In this document: piece after piece, positions 26,729 to 34,736 of the stretch
Position numbering within the stretch: position 1 is the stretch's first letter
Layout of the letters: every line of letters starts with the position of its first letter
Assembly: GCF_015235415.1 (NCBI RefSeq)
Contig: NZ_JADGLL010000005.1
Coordinates: forward strand, 1 to 64,000
Length of the DNA: 64,000 nt
Direction of reading: 5' to 3'
Origin: Microbacterium paludicola
GTDB lineage: Bacteria > Actinomycetota > Actinomycetes > Actinomycetales > Microbacteriaceae
Translations under genes and position numbers: made by a program
The notes under the pieces: model-generated
What the model was told of the DNA's origin: nothing
Databases searched by the model: none
What the model saw: only the letters and a program-made list of their open reading frames with translations

Positions 26729-28141
26729 TCAGGCGCGCAGCCGTGCGATCCAGGCCTCGACCTCGTCGGCCGTGCGCGGGATGTCCGCCGACAGGTTGAC
26801 GGGGCCGTCCTCGGTCATCAGGATGTCGTCCTCGATGCGCACGCCGATGCCGCGATACTCCTCGGGCACCGTCACGTCGTCGATCTGGAAGTACAGGCCG
26901 GGCTCGATCGTGAACACCATGCCGGGCTCAAGCAGGCCGTCGTAGTACATCTCGCGGCGCGCCTGCGCGCAGTCGTGGACGTCGATGCCGAGGTGGTGGC
27001 TCGTGCCGTGCACCATGTACCGGCGGTGGTGGCCGCCCTTGTCGGCGTCGAGGGCCTCCTCGGCCGTGACCGGCAGCAGGCCCCACTCCGCCGTGCGGCG
27101 GGCGAGCACCTGCATGGCGGCCTCGTGCACCTCGCGGAACTTCACCCCGGGCTTCGCCGCGGCGAACGCGGCGTCGGCCGCCTCGCGGACGGTCTCGTAG
27201 ATCTTGCGCTGGATCGGCGTGAAGGTGCCGCTGACGGGGAGCGTGCGCGTGATGTCGGCCGTGTACAGGCTGTCGACCTCGGCGCCGGCGTCGACCAGGA
27301 TGAGGTCGCCGGGAAGCACGGCCCCGTCGTTGCGGGTCCAGTGCAGGTAGCACGCGTGCGGGCCCGAGGCGGCGATCGTGTCGTAGCCCTCCCAGTTGCC
27401 GTCGCTGCGGGCGCGCTGGTGGAACACTCCCTCGACGATCCGCTCGCCGCGGGGGTGCTCGATGACGCGCGGCAGCTCGCGGACGATGTCGTCGAAGCCG
27501 TCGGCCGTGACCTTGACCGCGAGGCGCATCTGCGCGACCTCGTACTCGTCCTTGCGCAGCCGCAGCTCGGACACGAAGCGGGTCAGCTCCTCGTCCTGGT
27601 CGACGACGAGGTCGCCCTCTCGCGATTCGAACGTGTCGACATGCGCGGTCGCCACGCCGAGCTCCCCGGCGACGCCGGGAAGCGCGGGGCGCGGGCCGAT
27701 CCAGAACTCGCCGATCGTGGCGTCGGAGTAGAACTCGGCCGTCGTGCGGTCGGCGCGCTCGCGGAAGTACAGCGTGATCTCGTGGCCGCCGTCGGTCGGC
27801 TCGAACACGAGCAGCGATTCGGGCTCGGAGTCGGAGGCCCATCCGGTCAGATGCGCGAAGGCGGAGTGAACGCGGAACGGGTAATCGGTGTCGTTGCTGC
27901 GCTGCTTGAGCGGGCCCGCCGGGACGACGAGGCGCTGGCCCGGGAACGCGGCCGACACCGCGGCGCGGCGGGCGGCGGCGAACAGGGCCTGCTCGCGCAG
28001 CGCCGGACGCTGCTCGGGGCGCTCGGCCCAGCCCTGCGAGATCGTGTCGAGGAACCCCTGCGGGTACGGCTGGCGGCGGTTCGTCACGCCCTGGGGCTGC
28101 TTCTCGGCCGCGGTCTCGGTGGTCTCGGTGGCGTCGCTCAT
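26729..28141 (-). CDS. pepP: Aminopeptidase P (Xaa-Pro aminopeptidase, M24B)
   Basis: A 470-aa metallopeptidase from ATG 28141, which has GGAAGGC in front. The N-terminal AMP_N domain (about residues 40-180) is followed by the M24 pita-bread fold. Metal ligands are seen in DAGAEVDSLYTADITRT (two Asp), HGTSHHLGIDVHD (His), FTIEPGLYF (Glu) and GVRIEDDILM (Glu). It removes N-terminal residues preceding proline. It is convergent with the hydrolase gene and divergent from the DUF3054 gene. Confidence 0.95.
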   Translation of the reverse strand: MSDATETTETAAEKQPQGVTNRRQPYPQGFLDTISQGWAERPEQRPALREQALFAAARRAAVSAAFPGQRLVVPAGPLKQRSNDTDYPFRVHSAFAHLTGWASDSEPESLLVFEPTDGGHEITLYFRERADRTTAEFYSDATIGEFWIGPRPALPGVAGELGVATAHVDTFESREGDLVVDQDEELTRFVSELRLRKDEYEVAQMRLAVKVTADGFDDIVRELPRVIEHPRGERIVEGVFHQRARSDGNWEGYDTIAASGPHACYLHWTRNDGAVLPGDLILVDAGAEVDSLYTADITRTLPVSGTFTPIQRKIYETVREAADAAFAAAKPGVKFREVHEAAMQVLARRTAEWGLLPVTAEEALDADKGGHHRRYMVHGTSHHLGIDVHDCAQARREMYYDGLLEPGMVFTIEPGLYFQIDDVTVPEEYRGIGVRIEDDILMTEDGPVNLSADIPRTADEVEAWIARLRA

Positions 28142-28177
28142 GCCTTCCAGTCTCTCACCCGGCACAGGCAGCCGACC

Positions 28178-28183
28178 TACCCT
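28178..28183 (+). promoter_or_regulatory. -10 box TACCCT of the DUF3054 gene
   Basis: TACCCT lies 6 nt before GTG 28190. Confidence 0.45.
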
Positions 28184-28189
28184 GGGGGA

Positions 28190-28564
28190 GTGACCAGCGC
28201 TCCCGCCCGTGCCCCGCATCCCGCCCTCGCCTTCGCGATCGACCTCGTGCTCGTGCTGGTGTTCCTGGCGATCGGGCGGGCGACGCACGCCGAGCCGGTG
28301 TTCGATCCCGCGTCCCTCGTCACCGCGTGGCCGTTCGCGGTCGGGATGCTCATCGGCTGGGCCGTGATCCTGCTGACGCGCACTCCTGCGACGGGCATCC
28401 TGGCCGGCGGGATGGTGTGGTTCGCGACCCTCGTCATCGGGATGGTGCTGCGGGTCGCCGCGGGCGGGACGGCGGCCGTGGCGTTCATCATCGTCGCGGC
28501 GATCAACCTGGCGGTGTTCCTGATCGGCTGGCGCCTGATCGCCCGCCTCGTGCGCCGCGCCTAG
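28190..28564 (+). CDS. DUF3054 family membrane protein
   Basis: A 124-aa protein made almost entirely of four transmembrane helices: FAIDLVLVLVFLAIGRATH, WPFAVGMLIGWAVILL, ILAGGMVWFATLVIGMVLR and AVAFIIVAAINLAVFLIGW. The LVFLAIGRATH turn at the end of helix 1 and the GMVLR end of helix 3 are DUF3054 hallmarks. The function is unknown. GTG 28190 is set by the TACCCT box, and the GGGGGAG in the gap could also act as a ribosome-binding site. Convergent with the EEP gene, whose stop codon abuts it. Confidence 0.85.
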   Translation: MTSAPARAPHPALAFAIDLVLVLVFLAIGRATHAEPVFDPASLVTAWPFAVGMLIGWAVILLTRTPATGILAGGMVWFATLVIGMVLRVAAGGTAAVAFIIVAAINLAVFLIGWRLIARLVRRA

Positions 28565-29593
28565 CTAGCCGACCGGCTCGAGCTGCACGACGAGCGGCCG
28601 GTGGTCGCCACCGGCGCCGTCGAGGTTGGTGAGCACGATGGATCCGGTCGCGCGCCACGCGTCGGAGTGCATCACGTGGTCGATCGGCGCCGACAGCAGC
28701 GCGGGCACGTCCGTGGGCCATGTCCCCACGCCGCCGTTGCCCGTCTCCGCCGCCGCGTCGTGGCAGTAGCCGAGGTCGGCGCCGCCCGCGGCGAGCGAGG
28801 CCATGTGGTCGAGCGTGGCGTTGAAGTCGCCCGCGATGATCACGTTCTCGCCCTCGGGGCACTGATCCGCGATCCAGCGGAGATCGTTGCGCCAGACGTC
28901 CATGTACGCCGGCCGCGGAGCGATCGCGTGCACCGCGACCACCGTCGGGCCGGTGCCGTCGACCGGCATGACGACCGCGCTCGGCAGCAGGGCGGTGTTG
29001 CTCGAGCCGTCGTCGGATGACTCGATGACCGCGTAGTCGCCGAGATCGGGGGAGATCAGGATGGTCGTCACCCACGACTGCGGACCGCGCTCGATCTCCT
29101 CGTTGTACTGCACGTGATGCACCCACATCGGGCGCCCGAGCTCGCGCATCTCGATCGCGACGTCCTCGCCCACGTTCTGCGCCGTTTCGGGCAGCGCGAT
29201 GATGTCGGCGTCCATCGCGACCGCCGACTGCGCGATCTGATAGGCGCCGGTCGCATCGCCCGCGGTGTTCCAGGTCATGACGCGCACGCTGGTCTCCGTC
29301 GCCTCCGGAAGCGTGTCGCCGTAGCCGCGCACGCCCAGCGTGACGCCGCCGGCGGTCGCCCCGAGGGCCGCGACGAGGGCCATCGACATGGCGAAGCCGC
29401 GCATCGGGCGGGCGAGCGCCATCAGCAGGAAGAGGACGGTCAGGATCGCGAACGCCGCCACCAGGATGCCGCGCATCGACACGATGTGAGCGAACGGCAT
29501 CGTCTGCTCGAGGCGGAAGAACTGCGGCCATGACACCAGTGCCGTCGCGATGGCGAACAGCACCGTCACGAGGATCCCCAACACGCGCAGCAC
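28565..29593 (-). CDS. Membrane-anchored endonuclease/exonuclease/phosphatase family protein
   Basis: A 342-aa protein from GTG 29593, chosen because TAGGGT lies 7 nt upstream and the first transmembrane helix starts at once. Three N-terminal helices precede an extracytoplasmic DNase-I-like domain with VMTWNTAG (Asn), IIALPETAQ (Glu), IIAGDFNATLDHM (Asp, Asn), PIDHVMHSD and GGDHRPLVVQL (final Asp-His). Such proteins may be nucleases or phosphodiesterases acting outside the membrane. The substrate is unknown. An upstream ATG near 29671 could add 26 residues. Confidence 0.82.
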   Translation of the reverse strand: MLRVLGILVTVLFAIATALVSWPQFFRLEQTMPFAHIVSMRGILVAAFAILTVLFLLMALARPMRGFAMSMALVAALGATAGGVTLGVRGYGDTLPEATETSVRVMTWNTAGDATGAYQIAQSAVAMDADIIALPETAQNVGEDVAIEMRELGRPMWVHHVQYNEEIERGPQSWVTTILISPDLGDYAVIESSDDGSSNTALLPSAVVMPVDGTGPTVVAVHAIAPRPAYMDVWRNDLRWIADQCPEGENVIIAGDFNATLDHMASLAAGGADLGYCHDAAAETGNGGVGTWPTDVPALLSAPIDHVMHSDAWRATGSIVLTNLDGAGGDHRPLVVQLEPVG

Positions 29594-29600
29594 GCCTTCG

Positions 29601-29606
29601 ACCCTA
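29601..29606 (-). promoter_or_regulatory. -10 box TAGGGT of the EEP-family gene
   Basis: On the minus strand TAGGGT lies 7 nt before GTG 29593. Confidence 0.45.
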
Positions 29607-29677
29607 AGTTGCTCCGCTGAGAAACCGGCGAAACCGACGCGTGTATCGCGTGTGTGGGGGCCCGTCGCCATCCGGAC

Positions 29678-29683
29678 TACGAT
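29678..29683 (+). promoter_or_regulatory. -10 box TACGAT of the PHP gene
   Basis: TACGAT lies 6 nt before GTG 29690. Confidence 0.45.
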
Positions 29684-29689
29684 CGGCCT

Positions 29690-30568
29690 GTGGGCGATGT
29701 CGGAGGCGAGCGGTTCAGGGGCCCCAGCGACCTGCACCTCCACTCCACGCGCTCGGACGGCACCGAGCCGCCGGCGGACGTGATGGCCGCGGCGCACCGT
29801 CACGGGCTGCGCACCGTCGCGCTCACCGACCACGACACGACGGCCGGATGGGCGGAGGCGGCGGAGGCGGCGACGTCGCTCGGCATGACGCTGCTTCCCG
29901 GCATGGAGTTCTCGGCGAAGCACGAGTGGCGCAGCGTCCACCTGCTCTCGTACCTGTTCGATCCGGACGATCCGGAGCTGCGGGCCGAGACGGAGCGTAT
30001 CCGCGGCGATCGGATGGGCCGTGCCGAGCGGATCGTGGCGAACATCGCCCGCGACTACGACCTCACGTGGGAGGACGTGCTCGCCCAGACGACGCTGGAT
30101 GCGACCGTGGGACGCCCGCACATCGCCGACGCCCTCGTTGCGCGTGGGCTCGCCCGCGATCGCGGAGAGGCCTTCGACGGCATCCTGCATCCCCGCGAGG
30201 GCTACTACGAGCCCCATTACGCCCCCGACCCGTTCCGCGTCGTCGAGCTGGTCACGGCGGCCGGGGGAGTCGTGATCATCGCGCACCCCACGCCCCACGG
30301 TCGGTCGCGGATGATGCCGGAGTCGGTGCTGCACGCGCTGATCGACGCGGGGCTCGCCGGGTTCGAGATCGACCACCGCGAGAACACCGCGGACGGAAAG
30401 CGGATCCTGCGCCGCATCGCGGCCGACCGCGACCTCATCGTCACGGGGTCGAGCGACTACCACGGCCGGGGCAAGCCGAACCTCCCGGGCGAGAACACGA
30501 CGAGCGACGCCATGGTCGCGCGCATCATCGCCCGCGCGACGGGCACCCCGCCGGTCTACCCGGCGTAG
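29690..30568 (+). CDS. PHP-domain phosphoesterase (RNase AM/YciV-like)
   Basis: A 292-aa protein whose PHP metal ligands are all visible: SDLHLHSTRSDG (about residue 11), ALTDHDTTAGW, GMEFSAKHE, IIAHPTPHG and GSSDYHGRGKP. The arrangement matches the TrpH/YciV group, whose E. coli member acts as a 5'-3' exonuclease and 3',5'-nucleoside bisphosphatase. GTG 29690 is set by TACGAT 6 nt upstream. An in-frame start at 29654 would add 12 residues. It is convergent with the DEAD-box helicase, with the 43-bp repeats in the gap. Confidence 0.9.
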   Translation: MGDVGGERFRGPSDLHLHSTRSDGTEPPADVMAAAHRHGLRTVALTDHDTTAGWAEAAEAATSLGMTLLPGMEFSAKHEWRSVHLLSYLFDPDDPELRAETERIRGDRMGRAERIVANIARDYDLTWEDVLAQTTLDATVGRPHIADALVARGLARDRGEAFDGILHPREGYYEPHYAPDPFRVVELVTAAGGVVIIAHPTPHGRSRMMPESVLHALIDAGLAGFEIDHRENTADGKRILRRIAADRDLIVTGSSDYHGRGKPNLPGENTTSDAMVARIIARATGTPPVYPA

Positions 30569-30599
30569 AGCGCCCGTCGGGCGGGCGCGGCTGTGCCCC

Positions 30600-30693
30600 C
30601 TCTGCGAGCGAAGCGAGCGTGGAGCGGAGCGACCAACCAGCGCGCCCGGACGGAGCGTCAGCGACGTCCATCGAGCACGAGTCCCGGCGCGGA
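30600..30693. repeat. Dispersed repeat shared with 17037-17160
   Basis: GCGAGCGAAGCGAGCGTGGA is followed by CCAACCAGCGCGCCCGGACG, GGAGCGTCAGCGACGTC and CATCGAGCACGAGT, matching 17037-17125 with small changes. Nothing codes here. Confidence 0.75.
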
Positions 30694-30888
30694 GCGTCGG
30701 GTGAGCGATCGATCAGCGCGCGGCCCGGAAAGCACGGCGTCGGGCGAGTGATCGATCAGCGCGCGGCCCGGAAAGCACGGCGTCGGGCGAGTGATCGATC
30801 AGCGCGCGGCCCGGAAAGCACGGCGTCGGGTGAGCGATCGATCAGCGCGCGGCCCGAAAAAGCACTGTGCCGGGCGAGCGATCGATGA
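30694..30888. repeat. 43-bp tandem repeat, about 4.5 copies
   Basis: Copies start at 30694, 30737, 30780, 30823 and (partial) 30867. The unit begins GCGTCGGGTGAGCGATCGAT and continues CAGCGCGCGGCCCGGAAAGC ACG. Copies 2 and 3 are identical to each other, and copy 4 has GCCCGAAAAAGC and copy 5 breaks off after ATCGATGA. A related single unit is at about 17127-17157. The array lies between convergent PHP and helicase genes and ends 33 bp before the helicase stop codon. Confidence 0.9.
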
Positions 30889-30921
30889 CGTGCGCTGACT
30901 ACCCCGCGAAGCGGGAGAAGA

Positions 30922-32388
30922 TCAAGCTCCCTGCGGGCTCTGACCCGAGGGGCGACGACGACGGCGGCGGCGCGCCGGGGCGGGCTTGCCGTCGTGGTGC
31001 TCCTTGCCTTCGCCGTCGTGCGTGCCGGAGCCCTCGACCTGCTCGGTCGGCGTGGCGGGCTGGCCGTGTTCGGCCACCGGCTCGGTCGCGGTGCCGGTCG
31101 CGCCTGCGGGGCGGCGCGTGCGCGTGCGTCCGCCGCGGTCGCCTCCTCGGCCCTCGCCGCCCTGCGAGCGACGCTCGGGGCGCGGGCGCTCCGACTTCGG
31201 GGCGGTCGTGAGACGGCCCTTCGTGCCGGCCGGGATGTTCAGGTCGGTGTACAGGTGCGGGCTCGAGGAGTAGGTCTCGGTCGGCTCGGGCTGACCGAAC
31301 TCGAGGGCGCGGTTGATGAGCGCCCACTTGTGCAGGTCGTCCCAGTCGACGAACGTCACGGCGATGCCCGTCTTGCCGGCGCGGCCGGTGCGGCCCGCAC
31401 GGTGGAGGTACGTCTTGTCGTCATCCGGGATCGTGTGGTTGATCACGTGCGTGATGTCGTCGACGTCGATGCCGCGGGCCGCGACGTCCGTGGCGACGAG
31501 GACCTGGACCTTGCCGGCCTTGAAGGCCGCCATCGAGCGCTCGCGCTGCTCCTGGCCCATGTCGCCGTGCACGCCGCCGACGCTGAATCCGCGGTCGCCG
31601 AGCTCGTCGACGAGGCGCTGCGCCGCGCGCTTCGTGCGGGTGAAGATCACGGTCTTTCCCGCGCCCTCCGCCTGCAGGATGCGGGCGATGATCTCGTCCT
31701 TGTCGAGCGAGTGCGCGCGGTAGACGATGTGCTTGATGTTCGCCTGCGTCAGGCCCTCGTCCGGATCCGTCGCGCGGATGTGGATCGGGTTCGACATGAA
31801 GCGGCGCGCGAGGGCCACGATCGGGCCGGGCATCGTCGCGCTGAAGAGCTGCGTGTGACGCACCTGCGCGACCTTCTGGAAGATCTTCTCGATGTCGGCG
31901 AGGAAGCCGAGATCCAGCATCTTGTCGGCCTCGTCGAGCACGACCTCGGTCGCGTTCGACAGGTCGAGCAGGCGCTGGCCGGCGAGGTCGATCAGACGTC
32001 CGGGCGTGCCGACGACGATCTGCGCGCCCGCCTTGAGCTGGTCGATCTGGCCCTCGTAGGCCTTGCCGCCGTAGATCGCGACGACGCTCGTCGCGCGGTT
32101 CGACGTCAGCAGGTCGAGGTCCTCGTACACCTGCACGGCGAGCTCTCGGGTGGGCACGACGATGAGCGCCTTGACGCCCGGCTCGGGGTTCTGGCCGAGG
32201 CGCTGCACCACGGGGATGCCGAAGCCGAAGGTCTTGCCGGTGCCGGTCTTCGCCTGGCCGATGAGGTCCTGGCCCGGGAGGGCGAGCGGGATCGTCTGCT
32301 CCTGGATGGGGAACGCGTCGACGATCCCCTTCGCGGCGAGGGCGTCGACGATGTCCTGGTCGACGCCGAGGTCGGTGAAAGTGGTCAC
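30922..32388 (-). CDS. DEAD-box RNA helicase with arginine-rich tail
   Basis: A 488-aa protein from GTG 32388 (first residues MTTFTDLGVDQDIV). An ATG at 32442 would add 18 residues. All DEAD-box motifs are present: Q motif FPIQEQTIPL, motif I AKTGTGKTFG, Ia PTRELAVQV, II VLDEADKMLDLG, III SATMPG, V VATDVAARGIDVDD and VI HRAGRTGRAGKTG. After residue about 390 comes a disordered tail with GGEGRGGDRGGRTRTRR and a final RRRRRRRPSGQSPQGA, likely for RNA binding. The RhlE-like role in cold-shock or ribosome assembly is typical of the family. Confidence 0.93.
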   Translation of the reverse strand: MTTFTDLGVDQDIVDALAAKGIVDAFPIQEQTIPLALPGQDLIGQAKTGTGKTFGFGIPVVQRLGQNPEPGVKALIVVPTRELAVQVYEDLDLLTSNRATSVVAIYGGKAYEGQIDQLKAGAQIVVGTPGRLIDLAGQRLLDLSNATEVVLDEADKMLDLGFLADIEKIFQKVAQVRHTQLFSATMPGPIVALARRFMSNPIHIRATDPDEGLTQANIKHIVYRAHSLDKDEIIARILQAEGAGKTVIFTRTKRAAQRLVDELGDRGFSVGGVHGDMGQEQRERSMAAFKAGKVQVLVATDVAARGIDVDDITHVINHTIPDDDKTYLHRAGRTGRAGKTGIAVTFVDWDDLHKWALINRALEFGQPEPTETYSSSPHLYTDLNIPAGTKGRLTTAPKSERPRPERRSQGGEGRGGDRGGRTRTRRPAGATGTATEPVAEHGQPATPTEQVEGSGTHDGEGKEHHDGKPAPARRRRRRRPSGQSPQGA

Positions 32389-32569
32389 GATGTGTGCTCG
32401 AGCCTGTCCGGCAGCCAGCGCTGCCTGGGAGATGCGGTCCACGCCTTCGGTCTGCTCCAGGCGCGGCGGCCCCGATCCGACGCCGGGGACCGCACCAGCC
32501 TACCGGAGCCTCCTGACACGGCCCTTGCACCCGCGATGATCCTTCACGGACGCGGTCGTGCCGGGCCCG

Positions 32570-32575
32570 TAGGCT
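32570..32575 (+). promoter_or_regulatory. -10 box TAGGCT of the ferritin-fold gene
   Basis: TAGGCT lies 7 nt before GTG 32583. Confidence 0.55.
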
Positions 32576-32582
32576 GTAGCGC

Positions 32583-33299
32583 GTGGTGAACTGGAAGTTC
32601 TGGCAGCAGCGTCCGCCCGCGCGGATCCTGCGCCTGCGATCGCGCGGCGACATGGGCGATGCGACGCGCGTCGACTTCGAGGAGCTCGCTCCCGCCGTCG
32701 AGACGTTCCTGGGGCAGGCGGCGTACCTCCAGCTCGGGTACTTCGAGACCCTCAGCCGCCTCATCCGCGCCACGCCGGAGCTCGAGGAGAAGGAGGCGCT
32801 GTCGCTCGCCGCCGGCGCCGCGCTCGTCAAGCACCGCGCGATCATCGACGTGATCCGCGACCGCGGCGACGACCCCGCCGAGATCATGCGCCCGTTCCAG
32901 GAGCAGCTCGACACGTTCCGTCGCGCGACGATCGGCGCCCGCCCGCGCGAGACGATGCTCTCGGTGCACATCACCGCCGGGATGCTCGACGACTTCTACC
33001 GCGCCCTCGCCGCCAGCTACGGCGACACCGGCCGCCGCATCGCGCGCATTCTGAACGTCGACAGCGACCGCGAACTGATCGTCGACCTGATCCGCGCCAC
33101 GATCGACGCCGACGACGAGATGCGCTCGCTGCTGTCGATGTGGGCCCGCCGCCTCGTCGGCGACACGCTGCTCGTGGCAAGGGCGGCGCTGCGCCCGCAG
33201 CGCCTCGGCATCGACGACGAGAAGAAGGTCGAGCCGGTCTTCACGGCCCTGATGGCCGCGCACGCGCGCCGCATGGACGCCCTCGGTCTCGCCTCCTAG
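32583..33299 (+). CDS. Ferritin-like fold protein (MiaE_2 type)
   Basis: A 238-aa all-helical protein. Segments FEELAPAVETFLGQAAYLQLGYFETLSRLI, EKEALSLAAGAALVKHRAIID and MLDDFYRALAASYGD form the four-helix bundle of the 'ferritin-like fold-containing' or MiaE_2 family. The E...H residue pairs needed for a di-iron site are only partly visible (E in YFETL, E and H in EALSLAAGAALVKH). Enzymatic activity as a tRNA hydroxylase is therefore doubtful. It is divergent from the DEAD-box gene, an association common in Actinobacteria. Confidence 0.75.
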   Translation: MVNWKFWQQRPPARILRLRSRGDMGDATRVDFEELAPAVETFLGQAAYLQLGYFETLSRLIRATPELEEKEALSLAAGAALVKHRAIIDVIRDRGDDPAEIMRPFQEQLDTFRRATIGARPRETMLSVHITAGMLDDFYRALAASYGDTGRRIARILNVDSDRELIVDLIRATIDADDEMRSLLSMWARRLVGDTLLVARAALRPQRLGIDDEKKVEPVFTALMAAHARRMDALGLAS

Positions 33300-33364
33300 A
33301 GGGGCGCACCGGGCCCGCGTGCGGACCGTCCACCCGAGACCGGCGGATGCCCATGTCCGGCTGG

Positions 33365-33484
33365 TACCGTCGCCAGGGCCGGCAGCTCGCCGGCGATCAG
33401 GGAAGACTTCTCGTCTGCCGGCAGCCCCACGGGCCTCGTCGTTTTTCAGTCGCCCGCTCTGTGAGTGACTGCAAGGAGGCACCC
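33365..33484 (+). promoter_or_regulatory. Promoter and structured leader of the DUF1611 gene
   Basis: TACCGT at 33366-33371 may be the -10 box. The following leader contains GCCGGCAG (33378-33385) and its exact complement CTGCCGGC (33415-33422). A GTTTTTC run lies at about 33440 and an AAGGAGG ribosome-binding site precedes GTG 33485. The leader of about 105 nt could fold into a regulatory structure, but no known riboswitch class is recognised. Confidence 0.4.
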
Positions 33485-34651
33485 GTGCCCGCCGACCGAG
33501 ACATCCACGCCGCATCCGCCCATCCCGAGGTCGTTCCGGCGCCGCTCGTCGCCCTTCCGACCGGGTCGACCGCGATCGTGTACTGCGAAGGCCAGTTCGG
33601 CGAGCAGGACGGAAAGACCGCCAACGGTCTCGTCCGCCACTCCGAGAAGTACGAGATCCTCAGCGTGATCGACAGCCGTCACGCCGGCGCCGATGCGGGC
33701 ACGTTCCTCGACGGCGAGCCCGCGGGCATCCCGATCCTGGCGGATCTCGCCGAGGCTATCGCGCACGCCGGCACGGTGCCCGACTACCTGATCTGCGGCG
33801 TCGCCCCCGCCGACGGGCTGCTGTCCTCGGCTCAGCGCGTTGTGCTGCTCGACGGCATCGCCCGGGGCATGCACATCATCAACGGCCTGCACGAGTTCCT
33901 CAGCGACGACGCGGAGTTCGCCGCCGCGAGCATCCTGGCGGACGTGACGATCACCGACATCCGCCGCCCCCGGGAGAAGAAGGACCTGCACCTCTTCTCG
34001 GGCCGGATCTTCGACGTCACCTGCCCCCGGATCGCGGTGCTCGGCACGGATGGCGCGATCGGCAAGAGGACGACGGCCACGCTGCTCGTGAAGGCACTGA
34101 ACGATCGCGGGATCCACGCCGTGATGGTCGGGACGGGCCAGACGACGATCATCCAGGGCGGACGCTACGGCGTCGCGCTCGACGCGCTCGTGCCGCAGTT
34201 CTGCTCGGGCGAGGTCGAGAACCAGGTCGTCGCCGCGTTCGAGGGCGAGGACCCCGACGTCATCATCGTGGAGGGGCAGGGCGCCCTCAGCCACCCGGCC
34301 TACCTCACCTCGGCGCACATCCTCCGCGGCAGCCGCCCGGCCGGCGTCATCGTGCAGCACGCGCCGCGTCGCGAGGTGCTCGGCGACTTCCCGATGGTCG
34401 CGATGCCGACCCTGGCGAGCGAGGTGGCGCTGATCGAGGCCTTCGCCGACACCCGCGTGATCGGCATCACGGTCAACCACGAGCGGATGACGGACGCCGA
34501 GATCGGCGACGCGATCGACGAGATCGAACTCGCGCACGGACTCCCGGCGACCGACCCGCTGACGCGCCCTCTCGGCCGCCTCGTCGACATGGTGCTGCGC
34601 GCGTTCCCGCAGCTCGACCGCGGGGCTCCCGTCACGGCCTCGGCCGCCTGA
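33485..34651 (+). CDS. DUF1611 family NTP-binding protein (DgcN-like)
   Basis: A 388-aa protein starting at GTG 33485 after AAGGAGG. Its N-terminal Rossmann-like domain is followed by a P-loop domain, VLGTDGAIGKRTTATLLVKAL (GKRT Walker A, about residue 190), with conserved GTGQTTIIQGGRYG and VEGQGALSHPAY stretches. DUF1611 includes DgcN, reported as a D-glutamate N-acetyltransferase in D-amino acid use. Its usual partner is a dipeptide epimerase-like DgcA gene, which is not present beside it here. The gene stands alone between the MiaE-like and MarP genes. Family call is firm and function is inferred. Confidence 0.8.
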   Translation: MPADRDIHAASAHPEVVPAPLVALPTGSTAIVYCEGQFGEQDGKTANGLVRHSEKYEILSVIDSRHAGADAGTFLDGEPAGIPILADLAEAIAHAGTVPDYLICGVAPADGLLSSAQRVVLLDGIARGMHIINGLHEFLSDDAEFAAASILADVTITDIRRPREKKDLHLFSGRIFDVTCPRIAVLGTDGAIGKRTTATLLVKALNDRGIHAVMVGTGQTTIIQGGRYGVALDALVPQFCSGEVENQVVAAFEGEDPDVIIVEGQGALSHPAYLTSAHILRGSRPAGVIVQHAPRREVLGDFPMVAMPTLASEVALIEAFADTRVIGITVNHERMTDAEIGDAIDEIELAHGLPATDPLTRPLGRLVDMVLRAFPQLDRGAPVTASAA

Positions 34652-34736
34652 TCCGCGCGGCTCACGGCGTCGGCGCAGACGCGCGCCGTACCCTGAGCGG
34701 CGGGCGGTGAGTGCTCGTTCGCCCGGAGAGGAACGC

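Noticed and set aside
30694..30888. Possible CRISPR array or coding repeat protein
   Set aside because: Copies are contiguous with no spacers, and the peptide in each frame lacks a start, a ribosome-binding site and relatives.
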